Of a DNA stretch of 64,000 nt, positions 17,297 through 26,200 are shown in pieces (position 1 is the first letter of the stretch; each line of letters begins with the position of its first letter). The notes below the pieces were generated by a model. That model did no database searches and was not told the DNA's origin. It saw nothing but the letters and a program-made list of their open reading frames with translations. A program made the position numbers and the translations under genes. The DNA is from Sandaracinaceae bacterium (GTDB lineage: Bacteria > Myxococcota_A > Polyangia > Polyangiales > Houyiibacteriaceae): positions 1-64,000 of the forward strand of contig JACKEI010000001.1 in the NCBI GenBank assembly GCA_020633075.1, read 5' to 3'.

Positions 17297-18001
17297 ATGA
17301 GCTGGACGCGTCTTCGTGGGTGTGCGCTGGGGGTCATCCTGCTTCTCGCGGCGTGTGGAGGCGGCACGTCGTCCGCGGCCAACCCGGCGACGGGCGGGAG
17401 CGAGGGAGAGGGGGAGAGCGACACGGTCGCCCCCGCCGCCGACGGCACCGCCAGCTCCCAGGGGTCCACCAGCGGAGCAGGCGCCAGCGGCCCATCAGGC
17501 CCCGACAGCGCGACAGGCGGCGGCACCCCCGCGAGCTTGGCGGCCGCGGCCTTGGCTCGCTGCGAGGTGGGCGAGGTGGTCCATGGAGCGCACACCTCCG
17601 TCCCGTTGGTCGTCGATCCCCCGGTGGGGAGCTGCTGGGTGACCGAGGGCTTCGGAGCGCCCGGCTCACCCCCTGCACCGCCCGAGCTCCGCGCGCTGGG
17701 GGACGTGTCAGAGCTCCGCGCGCTGCTGACCTGTCAGCCCGAAGCAGAGATCGAGGCCGACGCCAGCGCCAGCTACTTCGCGCTCCGCCACGTGCACTAC
17801 GCGTCGGACACGTGGGAGGTGGTCTTCTCCGAAGACGACGGCGCGCGCGTGCACGTGGGCCTGCGCATTCGCCGCGCGTGTCAGGGCACGCCTCCGCAGC
17901 TCATCCAGGCTACCACCCTCTTGGCGCTGCCCGGTCGCGGGCGCGCGCTGAGCGTGCACCTCTGCGAGCGCGACCCGCGTCCCTGTCCTCCCGTGCCCTG
18001 A
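17297..18001 (+). CDS. Lipoprotein, unknown
   Basis: 234 residues. Lipobox ILLLAAC (Cys20) followed by about 60 residues of Gly/Ser/Ala/Asp-rich linker, likely spanning away from the membrane. The folded part starts near residue 80 (AAALARCEVGEVV) and has four spaced Cys residues (RCEV, GSCWV, LTCQP, RRACQG), a pattern suited to disulfides in the periplasm, plus a final CERDPRPCPPVP. No family was recognised. It lies between the acyl-CoA ligase and crotonase genes but has its own -10-like element, so it need not belong to that pathway. Confidence 0.65.
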   Translation: MSWTRLRGCALGVILLLAACGGGTSSAANPATGGSEGEGESDTVAPAADGTASSQGSTSGAGASGPSGPDSATGGGTPASLAAAALARCEVGEVVHGAHTSVPLVVDPPVGSCWVTEGFGAPGSPPAPPELRALGDVSELRALLTCQPEAEIEADASASYFALRHVHYASDTWEVVFSEDDGARVHVGLRIRRACQGTPPQLIQATTLLALPGRGRALSVHLCERDPRPCPPVP

Positions 18002-18013
18002 CGGCAAGCGTGG

Positions 18014-18019
18014 TACAAC
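18014..18019 (+). promoter_or_regulatory. -10-like element TACAAC
   Basis: TACAAC lies 7 bases before ATG 18027, without a Shine-Dalgarno sequence. Confidence 0.35.
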
Positions 18020-18026
18020 GGCGGGC

Positions 18027-18824
18027 ATGACCGACCGCGTCCTCATCGAACGCCACGGCGCCGTGGCCCACGTACAGCTCAACCGCGCCGACAAGCGCAA
18101 CGCCCTCGACGTCGCCATGTTCGAGGGCATCGTCGCCGCCGGCGAGCAGCTCATCGCCGACAAGTCCGTGCGCGCGGTGGTGCTCTCGGGGGTGGGCCAA
18201 GCGTTCTGCGCCGGGCTCGACTTCAGCGCCTTCAGCGCGTTCGCCAGCGGCGGCGGCAGCAGCTTGCTGGAGCGCGACGAGGGGCGCAGCCCAGCCAACC
18301 TGGCGCAGCGCGTGGGCTGGGTCTGGCAGGAGCTGGAGGTGCCCGTCATCGCCGCGCTGCATGGCGTCGCGCTCGGCGGCGGTTTCCAGATCGCGGCGGG
18401 CGCGGACATCCGCATCGCACACCCCGACACGCAGCTCTCCATCATGGAGATCAAGTGGGGCCTCATCCCCGACATGAGCATCACGGCCACCACGCTGCGC
18501 TACGCCGCGCTCGACGCCGTCAAGGAGCTCATGTTCACGGGCCGCATCGTGAAGGGGGAGGAGGCGCTGGCCCTGCACCTGGTCACGCGCCTGGCCGAGG
18601 AGCCCGTCGCGGCCGCTCTCGAGCTCGCCGCGACCATCGCCACCAAGAACCCGCACGCCATCCGTGCGGGCAAGCGCTTGCTCAACCAGGCCGTGGACCT
18701 GGACGTCCCGGCGCGCTTCCGCCTGGAGACCGACGAGCAGCTGAAGCTCTTGGGCAGCCGCAACCAGATGGAGGCCGTCATGGCCAACATGCAGAAGCGC
18801 GAGCCCGTCTACTCGGACGAGTGA
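18027..18824 (+). CDS. Crotonase/enoyl-CoA hydratase-isomerase family protein
   Basis: 265 residues, full crotonase length. Oxyanion-hole motifs are present: GVGQAFCAGLDFSAF and HGVALGGGFQIAAGADIRIA. In classical enoyl-CoA hydratase two Glu residues activate water; the first (in GGGCELA) is Gln here (GGGFQIA), while the second is kept (IMEIKWGLIP). One acidic residue is more typical of isomerase-type crotonases, so a delta-isomerase or a related reaction is as likely as hydration. Cytoplasmic. Its position among prpE, GMC oxidoreductase and acyl-CoA dehydrogenase genes supports a role in acyl-CoA breakdown. Confidence 0.88.
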   Translation: MTDRVLIERHGAVAHVQLNRADKRNALDVAMFEGIVAAGEQLIADKSVRAVVLSGVGQAFCAGLDFSAFSAFASGGGSSLLERDEGRSPANLAQRVGWVWQELEVPVIAALHGVALGGGFQIAAGADIRIAHPDTQLSIMEIKWGLIPDMSITATTLRYAALDAVKELMFTGRIVKGEEALALHLVTRLAEEPVAAALELAATIATKNPHAIRAGKRLLNQAVDLDVPARFRLETDEQLKLLGSRNQMEAVMANMQKREPVYSDE

Positions 18825-18882
18825 GCGGGTCTGCGCCGCGGCCCCCGCGCCGACGTGCCTGAGACGGAGCACGCACAGAACT

Positions 18883-18914
18883 TTGACAATGCAGGGGGGG
18901 ATGGCTGCTAGAGT
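18883..18914 (+). promoter_or_regulatory. Promoter with TTGACA and TAGAGT
   Basis: A perfect -35 TTGACA (18883-18888) and a -10-like TAGAGT (18909-18914) lie 20 bases apart, longer than the ideal 17. The -10 ends 9 bases before GTG 18924. This would drive the small protein/GMC oxidoreductase pair. Confidence 0.45.
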
Positions 18915-18923
18915 GCGCCCACC

Positions 18924-19316
18924 GTGAATTGGCTCATCAGCAAGACCATGCAGGACCTGTATCCGGCCTCGGCGGACTTCCCCGGGATCGTGGACATGGG
19001 TCTCGACGCTTACCTCGATCAGTTCAAGGCCGAAGCGCCCGCGCTGATGTACACCGGGCTGGTGGCTGGAGCGACGCTCTACCAGTTCAGCACCATGATG
19101 ACCGTGGGCAAGCCCGGGCCCGCCATGCTGCTGAGCGACGAGCTGCGTGACGAGCACGCGCGCAAGATCACGGCCACCTCCAACTACCCCCTGCGGCAGG
19201 CCATCTTCCTGGTGAAGATGGTGGCCGGTATGTGCTGGGGCAAGGACGAGCGCGTGCGCGCCAAGATGAACCTCGCCCCCTACCAAGCGGACCCGGGCAC
19301 CTGGAGGTCCGAGTGA
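18924..19316 (+). CDS. Small helical protein paired with GMC oxidoreductase
   Basis: 130 residues, GTG start (MNWLISKTMQDLYPA). It is mostly helical, with one hydrophobic stretch near residues 40-60 (APALMYTGLVAGATLYQFST). Its stop overlaps the start of the GMC oxidoreductase by the GTGA tetranucleotide, which strongly suggests translational coupling and perhaps a complex. Many membrane-linked GMC dehydrogenases (for example gluconate dehydrogenase) travel with a small subunit; this one has no visible twin-arginine signal or cofactor motif, so that comparison is only structural logic. Unknown family. Confidence 0.65.
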   Translation: MNWLISKTMQDLYPASADFPGIVDMGLDAYLDQFKAEAPALMYTGLVAGATLYQFSTMMTVGKPGPAMLLSDELRDEHARKITATSNYPLRQAIFLVKMVAGMCWGKDERVRAKMNLAPYQADPGTWRSE

Positions 19317-20833
19317 CTCATATCGCTTTCCGAGATGTGGGGCAGGACGTGCTCCGTGACGTGGACTTCGTCGTCGTGGGCAGCGGCGCAGGCGGGGCTG
19401 CGGCGGCGGTGGCGCTCGCGCGCGGTGGCGCGCAGGTGGCCATCGTGGAGGCCGGCCCGTGGCGCGACCCGGAGGACTACCCGGAGTCGGCCTACGGCGC
19501 GATGCGCGACATGATGGACGACTGGGGCAACACCATGGCCATGGGCGACGCGCTCTGGCCCATCGTGCAGGCCCGCATCGTGGGCGGCACCACCGTGGTG
19601 AACTCGGCCATCTGCGTGCGCACGCCGGGGGACATCTTCCGGCAGTGGCGCGACCAGCACGGGGTCGGCGGTGACGCGTACGCGGACCGCATGTGGAAGT
19701 ACCAGGACCTCATCGAGCGCGAGCTGCACGTAGAAGAGGTGCCCGCTCACGCCATGGGGCGCAGCAACCAGCTGGCGCTCTTGGGCGACGAGCGCGCCAA
19801 CCTGGGCGGCCACGTCATGCGCCGCTACGTGAAGGGCTGCGCGGGCAGCGGGCAGTGCCTGCAGGGCTGCAAGGGCCTCAAGAAGCAGAGCACCAACCTC
19901 AACTACGTCCCAGAGACCATGACGCGCGGCGGCGTGGTGCTGTCGTGCGCCCCGGCGGACAAGATCCTGCTCGACGGGCAGCGCGCCATCGGCGTGACCG
20001 GGCACTTCCAGCACCCCACCACCAAGAAGAAGGGGGCGCGCTTCACGGTGCGTGCCCGCCGCGGTGTGTTCGTGGCCGCCTCCGTCACGCACACGCCGGT
20101 GCTGCTCATGCGCTCGGGCGTGAAGAGCCACCACCTGGGCGACTTCTTCCGTGCGCACCCTGGCACCGGCATCTTCGGCGTGTACGACGAGCCGGTGGAC
20201 ATGAACACGGGCGCCACGCAGGGCTGGGCCTCCACCAAGTTCCGCACGGACCCGGGCATGAAGCTCGAGACCCTGGCCATCCCCCTCGAGCTGGTGGCCA
20301 GCCGCCTCTCGGGCGGCGGTCATCAGCTGGTGCAGCGCCTCACCAAGTACCGGCACCTGGCCATGTGGGTGCACGCGTGCCGCGCAGAGTCCGTGGGCAC
20401 CGTGCGCCCCACGGCCTTTGGGCTCAGCAGCAAGCCCATGATCCGCTACGGCCTCAACCGCGCGGACATGGAGCGCTTCCGCGAGGGCATGAAGACCGTC
20501 GCGCGCATGCACTTCGAGGCCGGCGCCAAGGAGATCATCCCGGGCATCCAGGGCATGCCGTACTCGCTCACGCCGGACCAGCTGCACGTCATGGACAACG
20601 CGCCTCTGGACCCGCGCGCGTACGTCGCGATCCTCAGCCACCTCTTCGGCGGCGCCGTCATGGGCCAGAACCCGCGCACCTCGGTGTGCGACGAGAACGG
20701 TCGCGTGCATGGCTACGACGGGCTCTACATCGGCGACGCGAGCGCCATCCCCACCAACCTCGGCGTGAACCCGCAGCACACCATCATGGCGCTGGCCATG
20801 AACGCGGCCGACCGCGCTCTGGAGCAGCGCTGA
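19313..20833 (+). CDS. GMC-family FAD oxidoreductase
   Basis: 506 residues from GTG 19313, overlapping the previous gene by four bases. The N-terminal FAD fold is clear: VVVGSGAGGAAAAVALARGG with Glu at the end of strand 2 (IVEAGPW). A Cys cluster, GCAGSGQCLQGCKGLKKQS (residues about 178-196), is typical of bacterial membrane-active GMC and sterol-type oxidases. The C-terminal GMC signature GLYIGDASAIPTNLGVNPQH ends with the catalytic His. It oxidises an alcohol or similar group using FAD. The substrate is unknown; hydrophobic alcohols or sterols fit the acyl-CoA neighbourhood. No export signal, so cytoplasmic or peripheral. Confidence 0.88.
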   Translation: MTHIAFRDVGQDVLRDVDFVVVGSGAGGAAAAVALARGGAQVAIVEAGPWRDPEDYPESAYGAMRDMMDDWGNTMAMGDALWPIVQARIVGGTTVVNSAICVRTPGDIFRQWRDQHGVGGDAYADRMWKYQDLIERELHVEEVPAHAMGRSNQLALLGDERANLGGHVMRRYVKGCAGSGQCLQGCKGLKKQSTNLNYVPETMTRGGVVLSCAPADKILLDGQRAIGVTGHFQHPTTKKKGARFTVRARRGVFVAASVTHTPVLLMRSGVKSHHLGDFFRAHPGTGIFGVYDEPVDMNTGATQGWASTKFRTDPGMKLETLAIPLELVASRLSGGGHQLVQRLTKYRHLAMWVHACRAESVGTVRPTAFGLSSKPMIRYGLNRADMERFREGMKTVARMHFEAGAKEIIPGIQGMPYSLTPDQLHVMDNAPLDPRAYVAILSHLFGGAVMGQNPRTSVCDENGRVHGYDGLYIGDASAIPTNLGVNPQHTIMALAMNAADRALEQR

Positions 20834-20979
20834 CGGATCCCAGCACGCGCGAGGCCCCGCCTGCGTCGACGCCCTCCGCGTCTGCGCCGGAGCCTTCGTC
20901 GGGTGGGCTCCATGGCCCAGAGGGCCCTCATGCGCCGGGGCGCCCGTCGGGTCGACGCTCGCCCTCGTGGCTGCGCATC

Positions 20980-21588
20980 GTGCTCATCGCGTCGTCCCTG
21001 ACGGTCGCGTCCAGCGCTGCGCTGTGCACGCATCGCGTGCTGAGCCCCGGCGAGCCCGAGCCGGAGACGCCAAGCACCGTAGAGGTGCTGCGCCCCACGG
21101 CCAGCGTGGTCACCGCCCTGCGCGACCTGGCGCGGCTCGAGTCCGCCGAGGCGCACGTGGAGCGGGTGGTGGACCTACGCGACAGGCAGTCGCTGCTCTT
21201 TGGTGCGGTCGACGCGGACGACGCGATCCTCTTGGTGGCGGCCGCCGACGTCGTGGCCGGCGTGGACCTCGCGCAGCTCGACGACGACGCGGTCGACGCG
21301 GACCCTGCCACGGGCCGCGCGCGGATCACGCTGCCACCCGCAGAGGTCTTTTCGGCCCGCCTGGACAACGAGCGCACCTATGTCCACACCCGCACCACGG
21401 ACCTCTTGGCCACGCGCTCGCAGACCCTCGAGACGCGGGCGCGGCGCGAGGCCGAGCGCACGCTGGAGAGCGCCGCCGTGGAGAGTGGTGTGCTGCGCCG
21501 CGCGGAGCACAACGCCGCTCGGACGATCGAGTCGCTGGTGCGTTCCCTCGGATACACCGACGTCGAGGTCAGGGTTCGATCGCGGTGA
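20980..21588 (+). CDS. DUF4230 membrane-anchored protein
   Basis: About 202 residues from GTG 20980; the same frame is open upstream to the oxidoreductase stop and reads as a Pro/Ser-rich cytoplasmic tail (PPASTPSASAPEPSSGG), but it has no ATG/GTG there, so the true start (perhaps CTG 20830) is uncertain. One membrane helix (LIASSLTVASSAAL) is followed by the DUF4230 core: LRDLARLESAEAHVERVVDL, AADVVAGVDLAQLDDDAV, ARITLPPAEVFSARLDNE and a helical end (ERTLESAAVESGVLRRAEHN) finishing in LGYTDVEVRVR. The family occurs in many bacteria and its biochemical role is unknown. The bulk is probably periplasmic. Confidence 0.72.
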   Translation: MLIASSLTVASSAALCTHRVLSPGEPEPETPSTVEVLRPTASVVTALRDLARLESAEAHVERVVDLRDRQSLLFGAVDADDAILLVAAADVVAGVDLAQLDDDAVDADPATGRARITLPPAEVFSARLDNERTYVHTRTTDLLATRSQTLETRARREAERTLESAAVESGVLRRAEHNAARTIESLVRSLGYTDVEVRVRSR

Positions 21589-21650
21589 TTCTGTAAAAGT
21601 TCACAAATACACCTCTTGCCGCGCCCACGGCGGCATGATTTGATAGGTCT

Positions 21651-22124
21651 ATGGGTGGTGATAGTGTACGTACCAATCTCGACCTAGGGCTCTGGCCCCT
21701 CGTCATCATCACGGTGCGCGACGCCGCTAGCGTGGCCGACTTCGACGCCGTGTTCACACGCTACGAACGCGAGGTCTTCTCGCGCCGGGAGCGCTACGTC
21801 TCCATCACGAACATCAGCATGATGGAGGGCGTGCCCAACGCGCAGATCCGCAAGCACCTCGCGGAGTGGATGGGCCGCCACGAAGCGTATGTGGGCCGCT
21901 GGGCGCTCGGCAATTCGACCGTCATTCGCAGCCCGCTCGTCCGCGGGGCGCTCACCGCGCTGTACTGGATCCAGAAGCCGCCCACCGCGCAGACCTCGCA
22001 CGGCACGCTGCGCGAGGCCGTGGAGTGGGGCCTCGCCGCGCTGGATCAAGAGGGCATCCCACGGCCCGCCAACGTGGACAGCTGGTTCGAGGCGCAGACC
22101 CAGCTCGGTCGCGGCGCGGCTTGA
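21651..22124 (+). CDS. Unknown cytoplasmic protein, 157 residues
   Basis: 157 residues, no signal peptide or transmembrane segment. The start is an alpha/beta unit (GLWPLVIITVRDAASVADFD ... REVFSRRERYVSITNIS), then a helix with IRKHLAEWMGRHEAYVGRW, a short strand (NSTVIRSPLVRGALTALYWI) and a C-terminal helix. Overall it resembles small STAS- or SpoIIAA-like domains found in myxobacteria, but that resemblance is weak. The upstream 60 bases are AT-rich and contain GATAGG just before the ATG. No functional residue stands out. Confidence 0.6.
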   Translation: MGGDSVRTNLDLGLWPLVIITVRDAASVADFDAVFTRYEREVFSRRERYVSITNISMMEGVPNAQIRKHLAEWMGRHEAYVGRWALGNSTVIRSPLVRGALTALYWIQKPPTAQTSHGTLREAVEWGLAALDQEGIPRPANVDSWFEAQTQLGRGAA

Positions 22125-22198
22125 TTTATTTCGCACGCTAAATATCATCCTCCGCAATAACGCTGTGGGCTCCGGCCCGCACCTCGCGGAGCTGTGTG

Positions 22199-23344
22199 AT
22201 GGCGACCTACCTGTTCGAGACCGAAGAGCACAAGACCCTGCGCGCGCAGGCCCGCAAGTTCGCGGCCGCCGAGGTGCTGCCGCACGCGCACACCTGGGAG
22301 GAGGCGGGCATCTTCCCGCGCGAGCTCTACCGCACCATGGCGGAGGCGGGCTTGCTCGGCATCGGCTACCCCGAGGACTGCGGTGGGCAGGGGGGCGACC
22401 TGAGCCACGTGCTGGTCGCGGCCGAGGAGCTGGTGTTGGCGGGCAAGTCCGTTGGCACGTGCGTGGGCCTCGGCAGCCACGGCATTGCGCTGCCGCCCAT
22501 CGTGAAGTTCGGCACCAAGGCGCAGAAGGAGCGCTACGTGAAGCCCGTGCTGCGCGGCGAGCTGGTGTCCGCGCTGGGCATCACCGAAGCGGGCGGCGGT
22601 AGCGACGTGGCGGCGGTGCGCACGCGCGCGGTGCGCGACGGGGACCACTACGTGGTCAACGGCAGCAAGACCTTCATCACCAGCGGCACGCGTGCGGACT
22701 TCGTCACCACGGCGGTGCGCACCGGCGGCGAGGGCCATGGTGGCATCTCGCTGCTGGTGATCGACGCCAACACGCCCGGCTTCCGCGTGGCCAAGAAGCT
22801 GGACAAGATGGGCTGGTGGGCCAGCGACACGGCCGAGCTCGCCTTCGAGGACTGCCGCGTGCCGAAGGAGAACCTGATCGGGGCCGAGAACGCCGGCTTC
22901 CTCATGATCATGATGAACTTCGTCAGTGAGCGCTTGATGCTGGCGGGGCAGTGTGTGGCCATCGCCGAGCTCGCGCTGCGCGAGACCATCGCGTACGCGC
23001 GAGAGCGGGAGGCCTTTGGCAAGACCCTCAACGGCTTCCAGGTCACACGCCACAAGCTGGCGGAGATGGAGACGCGCATCGCGGCGGCGCGCGCGCTGAC
23101 GCACGAGTCGGTGACGCGCTTCCTCGCGGGGGACGGTGACCCGGCGCTCGCGGCGATGGCCAAGAACACGGCCACCGACATGTGCAGCTACGTGTGCGAC
23201 CAGGCCGTGCAGCTGCACGGTGGCTACGGCTACATGCGCGAGTACCCGGTGGAGCGGCTGTACCGCGACGCGCGCCTCTATCCGCTGGGCGGCGGCACGC
23301 GCGAGATCATGAACGAGATCATCGCCAAGACCCGGCGCTACTGA
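22199..23344 (+). CDS. Acyl-CoA dehydrogenase
   Basis: 381 residues. Family motifs: ALGITEAGGGSDVAAVRTRA (FAD/substrate loop), GSKTFITSGTRAD, and the C-terminal QLHGGYGYMREYPVERLYRD. The usual catalytic Glu of short/medium-chain enzymes (YEGT) is replaced by Gly in YPLGGGTREI. A Glu is present instead in NFVSERLMLAGQ, the position used by isovaleryl-CoA and long-chain dehydrogenases. So it is likely active, with a long-chain or branched-chain preference. It forms a 2,3-enoyl-CoA and reduces FAD, passing electrons to ETF. ATG 22199; a GTG directly before it is in frame. The gene stands alone downstream of two unknown genes. Confidence 0.92.
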   Translation: MATYLFETEEHKTLRAQARKFAAAEVLPHAHTWEEAGIFPRELYRTMAEAGLLGIGYPEDCGGQGGDLSHVLVAAEELVLAGKSVGTCVGLGSHGIALPPIVKFGTKAQKERYVKPVLRGELVSALGITEAGGGSDVAAVRTRAVRDGDHYVVNGSKTFITSGTRADFVTTAVRTGGEGHGGISLLVIDANTPGFRVAKKLDKMGWWASDTAELAFEDCRVPKENLIGAENAGFLMIMMNFVSERLMLAGQCVAIAELALRETIAYAREREAFGKTLNGFQVTRHKLAEMETRIAAARALTHESVTRFLAGDGDPALAAMAKNTATDMCSYVCDQAVQLHGGYGYMREYPVERLYRDARLYPLGGGTREIMNEIIAKTRRY

Positions 23345-23353
23345 GCACTGCGG

Positions 23354-24031
23354 CTACCGGAACGCGCGCACGCGCGTTGGGTTCGTGAAGCGATAGCCCG
23401 ATCCCTCGCGCCCGGCCTCGAAGGCGGCCGCGACCTCCGGCAGCTCGATGCGCTCCGCGACGATGCTGTTGAAGCTCATCCCGATCATGTGGGCCTTGAA
23501 CGCCTCGAAGGAGTCGAAGCGCGCCTCGGTCGTGTACCAGCACTCCTCTACGTGGCCGAAGAGCGAGGCTGCGCGGTCGAGCGCCGCGAGGGCCTGCGCG
23601 CGGACGGTCGTCTCGTCGTGAAACGGTCGGATCAGCTGGCTGAACTGCCCATGGATGTCGGGCTCCAAGACCAACAGCAGGCCGCCGGGCCGGAGGGCGC
23701 GCTTGGCCTCCGTCAGGGCTTGGTCCATGTGCTGAACAGGGACGTGGTGGAGAGAGCGCGAGAGGATGACCACGTCCGCGCAGGCGTCCGGCACGGGCAG
23801 CGACTGCGCGGGGGCCTCGTGGAAGCGAACCCCTTCCACAGCGGGGGCCTGGGCGTTCTTCGCGGCCTGCACGGGGTCTGGCTCGAAGCCCTGCACGCGC
23901 GCGCCCAGCTCGGCGAGCGCCCGGCTCAGGTGCCCCGGTCCGCAGCCCACGTCGAGCACGTCTTGGTCCCGAAAGGTGTGGAGCGTGCCGAGCGCGGCCA
24001 CGTCGGTGAGGGCGCCGAGATGCTTGATCAC
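23354..24031 (-). CDS. Class I SAM-dependent methyltransferase
   Basis: 225 residues. Motif I DVLDVGCGPGHLSRALAELG binds SAM, with the acidic end of strand 2 in VQGFEPDP, motif II/III DVVILSRSLHHVPVQHMDQ, and GGLLLVLEPDIHGQF. This is the UbiE/Methyltransf_11 layout, used for small molecules and lipids. The specific substrate is not readable. It starts one base after the stop of the triple-DsbA lipoprotein gene, so the two are transcribed together (lipoprotein first), but no shared pathway is obvious. Convergent with the acyl-CoA dehydrogenase gene. Confidence 0.88.
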   Translation of the reverse strand: MIKHLGALTDVAALGTLHTFRDQDVLDVGCGPGHLSRALAELGARVQGFEPDPVQAAKNAQAPAVEGVRFHEAPAQSLPVPDACADVVILSRSLHHVPVQHMDQALTEAKRALRPGGLLLVLEPDIHGQFSQLIRPFHDETTVRAQALAALDRAASLFGHVEECWYTTEARFDSFEAFKAHMIGMSFNSIVAERIELPEVAAAFEAGREGSGYRFTNPTRVRAFR

Positions 24032-24032
24032 C

Positions 24033-26102
24033 TCAGCGTCCCCCGTCGCGCTGCTCGAGCGCCCGGTTCACGGCCGCCTCGAACACCTCGTAGGGCTGCG
24101 CACCCGAGACGTACTCGCCATTGATGACGAAGCCGGGCGTGCCGTTGATGCCCGCGGCCTGGGCGACGGCTGCGTCAGCGTCCACCGCGGCGCGGTGGCG
24201 TCCGGAGTCGAGGGCCTGCCGGAACTCCTGCATGTCGATGCCGCCCACCTGCGCGGCGAGGCGCTCGAGGGTCTCGCGCGTGAGGTTGCGTTGGTTCTCG
24301 AAGAGCAGCGTGTGGTACTCCCAGAACTTGGCGTGGCCGCCCTGTCGGAACACCTCCCGCGCTGCCTCGGCGGCGGGGCGCGCGTTGGGGTGGAAGGGCA
24401 GGGGCAGGTCTCGCCAGACCAGGCGGACGCGGCCGGCGTAGCCCGCCAAGAGCTGGTCCATGGTGGGGCCGACGCGCGCGCAGAAGGGGCACTGGAAGTC
24501 CGAGAACACCTGGATGACCACTGGCGCGCGGGCCGAGCCGCGCGAGGGTGCGTTGCGGGGCACCGAGACCTCCACGCGCGTGGGCGCCCCGGGAGCCGCC
24601 GGGGCCGCGTCGGCCGTGCCGGGCAGCATCTGCTGGCTTGTGTGGCCGTTGCGGATGGTGACTTCATAGACGCGTGCGCGTCGGGTGCCGCGCGCCACCA
24701 GGGAACGCGCCTTCACCAGCTCTTCGTCGATGACGGTCTGGAAGTACTCGAAGGGCACCGCGCCCCGCACGTTGCGGCCGTTGATGAAGAACGACGGCGT
24801 GCCGCTCGCGCCGAGGCCCTGCGCCAGCTGCTGCTGCGAGGTGATCAGCGCCCCGTGCTCGTCGCTGTCGAGTGCGGCGCGTAGCTGCGTCATGTTCATC
24901 CCCACCTGCTGCGCGTAGGCCTCGATGTTGGCGCGCTCGAGCTCGGTCTGGTGCTCGAAGAGCAGCGCGTGCAGGGCCCAGAACATGGCGTCGCCTCCCT
25001 GCTCGAACGCCTCCTGCGCGGCGATGGCGGCGGGCATCGCGTTCGTGTGGAAGCCGAGGGGGTTGTTCATCCACACGACGCGCACGTCCCGGCCATAGGT
25101 GTCCAGGATGCGCGTGACCGTCGGCTCGACGCGCTTGCAGAAGGGGCACTGGAAGTCACTGAACATGACCACCGTGACCAGCGCGTCGTCGGGCCCCCGC
25201 TGCGGCAGGGGGCCGTCGAGGGGCACGCGATACACGGCGCTCGGGTCGGGCTGCGGGCGAGGGGTGGGGGCGTACGCAGATGGCTGCGGCGCCGCAGGCT
25301 GGGTCAGCCCGTCGCGCGTGACCTCGGCGTAGACCTGGCTGCGTGGCGTCCCGGCGCGCACCAGGCGCTGCGCGTGCGCCCGCTCCGCGACGAAGCGCTC
25401 CTCGAACACCTCGTACGGCTGCGCGCCCGTGATCTGGATCCCGTTCATGAAGAAGTTGGGTGTCCCGTTCGCACCGAACTGCGCGGCCAGCGCGGCGTCC
25501 GCCTCCACCGCAGCCTGGTGCGTGCGGCCGTCCATGGCGGCGCGATAGCGGCTCATGTCCAGACCCACCTGCGCGGCCCACTGGTCCAGCATGTCGCGCG
25601 TCAGCAGCGCCTGGTTGTCGAACACGAGGTCGTGCAGCTCCCAGAACTTGGCGTGTCCCCCCTGCGCGAACGCTTCCATGGCCGCCTCCGCAGCCGGCAT
25701 GGCGTGCGGGTGGAAGGGCAGCGGGAAGTGGCGAAAGACCACCCGGAGCTCACCCGGGTGCTCACGCAGCAGGCGCGCGACCGTGGGCTGTGCGCGCGCG
25801 CAGAAGGGGCACTGGAAGTCGTTGAAGACCACCAGCGTCACCAGCGCGTCCTCCGGACCCTGGCTGGGCTGGCCGGCCGTTACGGGGATGGCGTAGCGCG
25901 GGGTCTCCTCGGCTCGCACGTCGTCGTCGTCGCCGAAATCCTCCGCTGCGTACTCCGGCTCCACCGCCGGGCAAGGGGCGGGCTGCACCACCGCAGCAGC
26001 CTGAGCGCCCGTGCAGATACATGGCTGGGACCGCGCGGCGCACCCGCTCTGCGAGATGATGAGGCCGACCAGGGCCAGGCGGATTGCGATGCTGTTGCTC
26101 AT
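24033..26102 (-). CDS. Lipoprotein with three tandem DsbA-like thioredoxin domains
   Basis: 689 residues from ATG 26102; lipobox SQSGC (Cys21). Three copies of a ~170-residue thioredoxin_4/DsbA-type domain follow, with active sites CPFC at Cys98, Cys319 and Cys538, each in the context F-x-D-F-Q-C-P-F-C, and cis-Pro loops GTPNFF, GTPSFF and GTPGFV. Each has the helical insert 'PLPFHPxAxPAAEAAxE' (the middle one reads NPLGFHTNAMPAA). Linkers are Pro/Ala-rich. CPFC with this layout indicates a disulfide oxidoreductase acting in the periplasm, perhaps on the many Cys-rich secreted proteins encoded nearby. Triplication in one chain is unusual: family members normally carry one domain. Confidence 0.9.
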   Translation of the reverse strand: MSNSIAIRLALVGLIISQSGCAARSQPCICTGAQAAAVVQPAPCPAVEPEYAAEDFGDDDDVRAEETPRYAIPVTAGQPSQGPEDALVTLVVFNDFQCPFCARAQPTVARLLREHPGELRVVFRHFPLPFHPHAMPAAEAAMEAFAQGGHAKFWELHDLVFDNQALLTRDMLDQWAAQVGLDMSRYRAAMDGRTHQAAVEADAALAAQFGANGTPNFFMNGIQITGAQPYEVFEERFVAERAHAQRLVRAGTPRSQVYAEVTRDGLTQPAAPQPSAYAPTPRPQPDPSAVYRVPLDGPLPQRGPDDALVTVVMFSDFQCPFCKRVEPTVTRILDTYGRDVRVVWMNNPLGFHTNAMPAAIAAQEAFEQGGDAMFWALHALLFEHQTELERANIEAYAQQVGMNMTQLRAALDSDEHGALITSQQQLAQGLGASGTPSFFINGRNVRGAVPFEYFQTVIDEELVKARSLVARGTRRARVYEVTIRNGHTSQQMLPGTADAAPAAPGAPTRVEVSVPRNAPSRGSARAPVVIQVFSDFQCPFCARVGPTMDQLLAGYAGRVRLVWRDLPLPFHPNARPAAEAAREVFRQGGHAKFWEYHTLLFENQRNLTRETLERLAAQVGGIDMQEFRQALDSGRHRAAVDADAAVAQAAGINGTPGFVINGEYVSGAQPYEVFEAAVNRALEQRDGGR

Positions 26103-26200
26103 GCGGGTCCCTCTCGCGCCCGACACAAGAGACGGGCCGTGCTGATTCTTGCTCTGCCGTATAGCGCATCTCGAGCGAAGCCGCTCCGCGGCAAGCCTGA

